Assembly (NCBI GenBank): GCA_964592275.1
Contig: CAZQDJ010000003.1
Span: 1-50,795 of the forward strand
Source of the DNA: CANNBR01 sp964592275
Lineage (GTDB): Bacteria; Babelota; Babeliae; Babelales; CAIQNR01
Direction of reading: 5' to 3'
DNA length: 50,795 nucleotides
The notes beneath the pieces are model-generated. The model saw only the letters and a program-made list of their open reading frames with translations, did no database searches and was not told the origin of the DNA. How positions within the stretch are numbered: position 1 is the first letter of the stretch; every line of letters starts with the position of its first letter. Of the stretch, positions 46,315 to 50,795 are shown in pieces. The position numbers and the translations under genes were made by a program.

Positions 46315-47439
46315 ATGTTAGATCGTGCAAAGGTTATGCGAGAATTGAGCACGCAAACACAGAGTTTATTTGTTGATTATGTAGATGAATATAAGAAAGT
46401 TCTGGCAGAATGGGAGAGGATAGCATCAGATCCTTTTTTTTTGCAAAAAGTAGAGGCATATCCATCATATTTTTTATCAACTTGGCAGGGGATGTTGGGA
46501 GATAGTTTTAAAGTTAATCCTTGTTTAAAACCTTATACTGTTGTCTCGATTGATGGATCACAAATTTATCCTGACAAACATCAAGGAACGAGCTGCTTTT
46601 TGTTAAATATTGGGACCGTTATTATGCGCTATGGCCAAGGTCAGGGGAAGACATTTTTTTCGTCAGAGCCATTTTTGTTTGGAGGGCAGGAATCGGATGA
46701 TGAAGTAAGCCGTTCAATCGATGTGGTTAATGGTAAGCGTGAAGAATTTGAATTTAAAACAGGGCTTGATGTGTGCGCCTCTTTGATCGCTGAGTCTCCA
46801 GAGGATCCCTTACTCTTTCTTTTTGATGGGGCACTTATTTTTTGGCATTTAGAAACAAAAGAAGTGATGCTAAAACAGTATTTTTTGAATGCATATTTTC
46901 AGATTTTACAAGGTTTTTACGAACAAAATATTCCTATTATGGGGTATATAAGTTTGCCAAAAAGCAAAGACCTCGTGAATCTTGTTCGTGCTCATTATAC
47001 GGAATTTTCTCCTGTGTTAATTGAGCGTACGCAACATTTTACGCATACCATTGATACGGTGATAGCACATTCGTTTTTAGAGCCAGGGCAACGTTCTACG
47101 CTTTTTGAAAGTCATGTAGCGATTACAGGTTTGTATCCTGAGCATCTGCGGCCTTGGTTTTGTTATTATGCAACGCAAGCTGAATTGGTTCGTATTGAAT
47201 TTCCTCAGTATGTTGCAAAAAATAGAGATCTTTTTGAACAGAGTTTTTCAATTATTGCGGATCAAGTTGTAAAAGGGAATGGGTATCCTATTAGTACTGC
47301 AGAAGCTCATATGCAGGCAGTAGTTAAGGGTAGTGATCGCGATTTTTTTTATCATGCAGTAGAAAAATATGGCATGGAACAAAAACAACGTTTGATTATG
47401 TCTCAAAAAAATATGAAAAAAAGAAGAATGAATGTATAA
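46315..47439 (+). CDS. NurA-domain nuclease
   Basis: 374 residues. The acidic nuclease core is recognisable: VVSIDGSQIYPDKHQG near residue 75, and a second acidic motif LFLFDGALIFWH near 170. C-terminal GNGYPISTAEAHMQAVVKG is also typical of NurA. NurA proteins work with the HerA translocase in DNA end processing. No HerA lies in this window. ATG 46315 has GGAG eight bases upstream. It is probably cotranscribed with sufU. Confidence 0.8.
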   Translation: MLDRAKVMRELSTQTQSLFVDYVDEYKKVLAEWERIASDPFFLQKVEAYPSYFLSTWQGMLGDSFKVNPCLKPYTVVSIDGSQIYPDKHQGTSCFLLNIGTVIMRYGQGQGKTFFSSEPFLFGGQESDDEVSRSIDVVNGKREEFEFKTGLDVCASLIAESPEDPLLFLFDGALIFWHLETKEVMLKQYFLNAYFQILQGFYEQNIPIMGYISLPKSKDLVNLVRAHYTEFSPVLIERTQHFTHTIDTVIAHSFLEPGQRSTLFESHVAITGLYPEHLRPWFCYYATQAELVRIEFPQYVAKNRDLFEQSFSIIADQVVKGNGYPISTAEAHMQAVVKGSDRDFFYHAVEKYGMEQKQRLIMSQKNMKKRRMNV

Positions 47440-47513
47440 AAACCATTTTTGTTATCTTTAAAAACGCAGTAGATTTGTCACGATAGAGTATTAAAAACAA
47501 GAAGGAGATAGGT

Positions 47514-48134
47514 ATGAGGAAAATAGGTATGCGGTGCGTATTGATAGCGATGTTTTTAGTTGGATGTGTACGTGTTTTTGCAGGTGATTGGGAAAGCCAT
47601 GTTGTTTATGGAGCCACTACTGATTTTGATGCATTAGCGAAACAACATCCTTTTAAGCTTCCCTCTTCAGTTGTTAGTCCATCTGAGCTTCGAGAATTTA
47701 GATTTACTCATCATCAAAAAGTAAGTGCAGACGCTGTTGTTCCTCATGAAGTTATTATTGAGGATGGCGATGATGATTCTTTGTTAAAGGTTCCTGTGGT
47801 AACACCTTCTCAGGAGATGGCAGAAGATTTGAATAAATTCGTCGTATCGAATAAAGAAGATGAAGAATCTGAGGCAGTAAGAACTCCATCTCCAGTAAAA
47901 AGAGCTTGGATAAGAACTCTTTTAGGTGCCCTTGAGGAAGAAATGGAAAAGAATCCAGTACAGTTGAGAGATTTATTAACAAGTAAGCCAGAGCTGTTTT
48001 CTTGTTTGAAAGAGTTGTTAAACGAAGAACGAGTAGCTTCTCCTAAAAAAAGAAGAAGTTTTCATGAAGATGGTCGTCAAAGGTCACTAAGTGGTGGTTC
48101 GATAGCATTAGAGCAGGTGAAAACTGAAGCATAG
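47514..48134 (+). CDS. Secreted protein, unknown
   Basis: No family recognised. 206 residues: a signal sequence (about 1-23) that includes LVGC, which could be a lipobox but is followed by more hydrophobic residues and a likely signal peptidase I site after FAG. The rest is polar, with an acidic middle and a charged C-terminus with basic and Ser-rich segments. AAGGAGATAGGT precedes the ATG. A terminator follows. Confidence 0.6.
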   Translation: MRKIGMRCVLIAMFLVGCVRVFAGDWESHVVYGATTDFDALAKQHPFKLPSSVVSPSELREFRFTHHQKVSADAVVPHEVIIEDGDDDSLLKVPVVTPSQEMAEDLNKFVVSNKEDEESEAVRTPSPVKRAWIRTLLGALEEEMEKNPVQLRDLLTSKPELFSCLKELLNEERVASPKKRRSFHEDGRQRSLSGGSIALEQVKTEA

Positions 48135-48166
48135 ATAGTTGCGTGGTATTTTTAAATAAAAAAATT

Positions 48167-48197
48167 AAAAGGCTTTCTTAAAATGAGAGCCTTTTTT
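48167..48197 (+). terminator. Terminator after the gene at 47514
   Basis: AAAAGGCTTTC pairs with GAGAGCCTTTT (one wobble), followed by Ts. Confidence 0.8.
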
Positions 48198-48347
48198 ATG
48201 GGCTTTATTATGGGGTTGCGCTGCCTGAAGTAGGCAAATAGCTAAAAATAAAAATATTAAGCTTACCGATTTAAATTTCTAGTTTTGGATCTTCCTTCTT
48301 CTTTATCATTGTGGTCAATGTATCACAAAGTATGGGGAGAAAGTCTC

Positions 48348-48947
48348 ATGAAAAAAAATCTATTAATTTTATCTTTGTTTTTGTCTATGAGGTCTGCTTG
48401 TGGAGCAGAAAATATTAGTAGCGAAGATGGTTATGCAATAGTGGTTGGTATTGTTGGAGCAGTTACCACAACAGCAAGCTGGATTTGTTGGTATTTTCAT
48501 CAAAAAATGCTGAAGGAAGATTTTTCTAGAAAGGAGTCTGAATCTTTCCATACAATAAACAATTTGCGAATAGCTTTAGATTTTCCATTGTCGCCAAACC
48601 CTCGTATACGTGTAATTGAGCCTAGCATTGAAGAAGGCCTTCCTGTGCTACAGCAGCGTGGATCTCTTTTGTCGCGAGTCCCTGCAGATTTATTTTTAGA
48701 TGATGACGAAGTTGTGATGACTGATTTTAGAGCTCTATCGCTTCAATCAAATCAAGAAGATTTGCCCTCGTATCGTTCTGCTAGCAGCTTACCTGCTTAT
48801 GAGTCGCCAATACCATCGATAAATGATGTGTTTCCAGAGGAAAGAATATCGGATCATTTTCATGTAATTCGCGCATTAGTTGGATCGCTTAATCCATCAC
48901 CAATGCTAGTTGAAAATCGTTTTGAAGGGCTAGAAGAACAAGTATAA
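48348..48947 (+). CDS. Single-pass membrane protein, unknown; MITE inserted at its stop codon
   Basis: No family recognised. 199 residues: a signal-like N-terminus (1-19), a membrane segment (about 29-50), and a polar, probably disordered C-terminus rich in Ser, Pro and acidic residues. GGAG lies eight bases before the ATG at 48348; the frame is open upstream without a site. The stop codon TAA (48945-48947) is the target duplication of MITE copy 2. The element landed on the stop codon and regenerated it, so the protein is unchanged. Confidence 0.6.
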   Translation: MKKNLLILSLFLSMRSACGAENISSEDGYAIVVGIVGAVTTTASWICWYFHQKMLKEDFSRKESESFHTINNLRIALDFPLSPNPRIRVIEPSIEEGLPVLQQRGSLLSRVPADLFLDDDEVVMTDFRALSLQSNQEDLPSYRSASSLPAYESPIPSINDVFPEERISDHFHVIRALVGSLNPSPMLVENRFEGLEEQV

Positions 48948-49169
48948 GAGCTTATCCGAAAATTAAATCAATCCATCTTTTAAGTTTGTTTTTTTACTGT
49001 CATCCCCAACGCTCAGTCATACGCCACTCGTCCATTCGGACGTGGCTACTCCACCCGCCGTCGCACTATGTGCTAAGGCGTGGTGCCACGCTGAAGCTTT
49101 ATGCGAAAGAGGGCATCGCTGGGGATGACGGGACTTTTTTAATATATCTATTAATTTTCGGATAAGCTC
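48948..49169. mobile_element. MITE copy 2 (222 bp), IS5/IS1031-like ends
   Basis: Same terminal repeats as copy 1, with TAA duplications at 48945-48947 and 49170-49172. Its arms match copy 1 in inverted orientation: the left arm here equals the right arm there. The core between GTCATCCCC and GGGGATGAC is longer, richer in G and C, and begins with the same AACGCTCAGTCA on the same strand as copy 1, so core and arms are flipped relative to each other. It encodes no protein. Confidence 0.85.
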
Positions 49170-49386
49170 TAAATCAATAGTATCAAACTGAACAGCAAAA
49201 TGACCAAGCAAGACAAATAACAGCATTGGAAGAGCGATGTGAATAGGCTGAAATTGATGAGCGCATCAGCAACTCATGGCTGCTAAAGAGAGTGGTAAAA
49301 GGAATAATAAATCTGATGTACTAAAAAAGGGCCCCTGATTTTAATCGGAGCTCTTTTTTAAAACTTAAAGACTTTTTTTTGTGAAG
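49170..49386. other. Intergenic stretch with terminator and possible gene debris
   Basis: Between MITE copy 2 and the propeller gene. Plus-strand translation gives fragments that look like a charged helical protein end (ITALEERCE, stop, AEIDERISNSWLLKRVVKG), broken by one stop and a frame change. This could be a decayed gene, but there is too little to identify it. Confidence 0.35.
49323..49360 (-). terminator. Terminator after the propeller gene
   Basis: An imperfect inverted repeat (GGGCCCCTGATT with AATCGGAGCTCTT) flanked by A- and T-runs, placed just after the stop codon at 49387 when read on the minus strand. Confidence 0.65.
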
Positions 49387-50792
49387 TTAGAGTAATCCAA
49401 CATTTCCGTAGCTTGCAGTGAATGTTTCTAAAGTAAAAGGACTAAGGTATCTGACAAGAGCAAAGTCAGAACCACCATTTTTATTACTATAACCAGCTGC
49501 TATTATTTTTCCATCAGGCTGTAACACACAGGCTTGAGCTCCATCATCAGTTCCTCCGGGATTAGTTATGACTATTCCATTCGCCCCAAAAGTAGTATCA
49601 ACGCTTCCATTGATGTTGTATCTGACAAGAGCAAAGTCAGAACCACCATTTTTATTACTATAACCAGCTGCGATTATTTTGCCATCAGGCTGGAGTACAC
49701 AGGCTTTAGCTCGATCACTTCCTCCGAGATCAGTAATAACTATTCCATTTATCCCAAAAGTAGTATCAGGAGTTCCATTGGTGTTGTATCTGACAAGAGC
49801 AAAGTCGTTACCATTACTACCGGCTGCGATTATTTTGCCATCAGGCTGTAGCGCACAGGCGTGAGCTTCTTTTGCAAGTTTAGTTTTAACTATTCCATTT
49901 TCATCTGGACCAAAAGAAGTATCAAGAGTTCCATTGGTGTTATATCTGACAAAAATAAAGCCTTGCCCTGCAAGGCTATAACTTACTATTATTATTTTGT
50001 TATCAGGTTGTAACACACAGGCATTAGCTCCATCATAAGCTCTAAGATTAGTTATAATTTTTCCATTTTCATCTGGACCAAAAGAAGTATCAAGAGTTCC
50101 ATTAGCATTGTATCTCACAAGAGCAATAACAAAATTTGAAATATAGGCATAACCAGCTGCTATTATTTTGCCATCAGGCTGGAGCACACAGGAAGTAGCT
50201 CTATCATGAGCTCCTCCAAGATTAGTTATAACTTTTCCATTTATCCCAAAAGTAGTATCAGGAGTTCCATTGGTGTTGTATCGTACAAGAGCAAAGTCGT
50301 TACCATTACCACCGGCTGCGATTATTTTGCCATCAGGCTGGAGCACACAGGCATTAGCTCCTCCAAGATTAGTTATAACTTTTCCATTTATCCCAAAAGT
50401 AGTATCAGGAGTTCCATTGGTGTTGTATCGTACAAGAGCAAAGTCGTTACCATTACCACCGGCTGCGATTATTTTGCCATCAGGCTGGAGCACACAGGCA
50501 TTAGCCCAATCATAAGCTCCTCCAAGATTAGTGATGACTATTCCACTCGCGCCAAAAGAACTATCAACAAGGCCGGCAAGGCTAACTGCTTTGGTATATG
50601 AAGCGATGGTTGCAGATGAAGTTTGTGACGTTATGGTAATACTGCCATTCCTTGTAAGTGGGGCACCATTGTAATCAATGGCTCCTTTTATATGACAGGT
50701 GCTACCGATGAGTAGTAGAAGAAGTGAGAAGTGAGAAGTGAGAAGTGAGAAGTGAGAAGTGAGAAGTGAGAAGTGAGAAGACGTTTTTTCAT
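49387..50792 (-). CDS. Secreted delta-60-repeat beta-propeller protein, out of frame with its signal peptide
   Basis: Seven repeats of about 50 residues, each with CVLQPDGKIIAAG, FALVRYN-NG and D-T-FG-NGIVITN, identify delta-60 repeats, expected to form a seven-bladed propeller; a half-repeat at the N-terminus (LVDSSFGASGIVITNLGG) could close the ring. The frame stays open to the window edge. The only ATG in sight (50792) begins a signal-peptide-like MKKRLLTSHFSLL... encoded by the 7-bp repeat at 50721-50776. With eight units it meets a stop 34 codons on and is out of frame with the propeller. Six or nine units would join them. A start beyond the window edge cannot be excluded. Surface location is inference. 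Confidence 0.75.
50211..50504. repeat. 147-bp tandem repeat, two copies
   Basis: Copy 50211-50357 is followed directly by 50358-50504, matching essentially without change. The unit is 49 codons, one propeller blade, so copies can be gained or lost without shifting the frame. It points to recent slippage or unequal recombination within the propeller gene. Confidence 0.9.
50721..50776. repeat. Heptanucleotide tandem repeat (GAAGTGA)8
   Basis: Eight perfect units followed by a partial GAAG. Read on the minus strand (TCACTTC) it encodes LLTSHFS in all three frames with no stop codon. Each unit gained or lost shifts the frame, the usual form of a slipped-strand phase-variation tract. Confidence 0.95.
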
Positions 50793-50795
50793 ATG

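Noticed and set aside
49534..50601. Plus-strand open frames across the propeller gene
   Set aside because: Their repeated peptides mirror the delta-60 repeats on the other strand, which have a recognised family.
50721..50776. Repeat array considered as a CRISPR
   Set aside because: The units are 7 bp and directly adjacent, without spacers; it is a simple tandem repeat. No CRISPR array or cas gene was seen in the window.

Overview
The window is AT-rich bacterial DNA that looks like a chromosome segment from a reduced, host-associated lineage. Best guess: a member of the candidate phylum Dependentiae (TM6). This is inferred from gene content and style: dense short operons, many unrecognised secreted proteins with Lys-rich signal peptides, uptake permeases rather than biosynthesis, a complete Bat-type operon and a Suf system. 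No rRNA or other decisive marker is present.

Layout. 1-8.9 kb: a small membrane protein, a secreted HExxH protein, two tandem FKBP isomerases, rpmE-prfA, a small secreted protein, a NupC-type nucleoside permease, and an operon of BrnQ with a glycosyltransferase-like protein. 9-15.5 kb: PEP synthase, methionyl-tRNA synthetase and a heparinase II/III-like protein. 15.5-19.8 kb: a palindromic mobile element (MITE copy 1), a small secreted protein whose C-terminus the element rewrote, topA, and a PlsC acyltransferase. 19.9-27.4 kb: a tightly overlapping operon batA-batB-batC-batD-batE followed by an M23 peptidase and lepB, a cell-envelope block. 27.5-33.5 kb: rhodanese lipoprotein, tRNA-Cys, tRNA-Leu, an HU-type protein, a FUN14-like/MshEN gene pair, a secreted protein, then sufC-sufB-sufD.

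33.5-42.7 kb is an accessory island on the minus strand. Four secreted proteins share a signal-peptide/leader cassette, a near-identical N-terminal domain (two genes) and an Ala/Lys/Gln-rich coiled-coil module (three genes), each joined to a different C-terminus. One member is a metalloprotease whose conserved start codon has become ATA and whose active domain is preceded by two apparent inactive copies of itself. An IS30-like transposase remnant lies among them. The island separates sufCBD from sufS (43.0 kb) and sufU (45.9 kb).

43-50.8 kb: sufS, a third secreted HExxH protein, a coiled-coil membrane protein, sufU, a NurA-type nuclease, two secreted proteins, MITE copy 2, and at the right edge a seven-repeat delta-60 beta-propeller protein. 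The signal peptide of the propeller gene is built from a 7-bp tandem repeat. With the eight units present, the visible ATG is out of frame with the propeller, which is the structure expected of a phase-variable secreted protein.

The strongest leads for new biology are the modular secreted-protein island and the heptanucleotide-switched propeller gene. The MITE pair, whose arms and core are arranged differently in the two copies, is a third lead.
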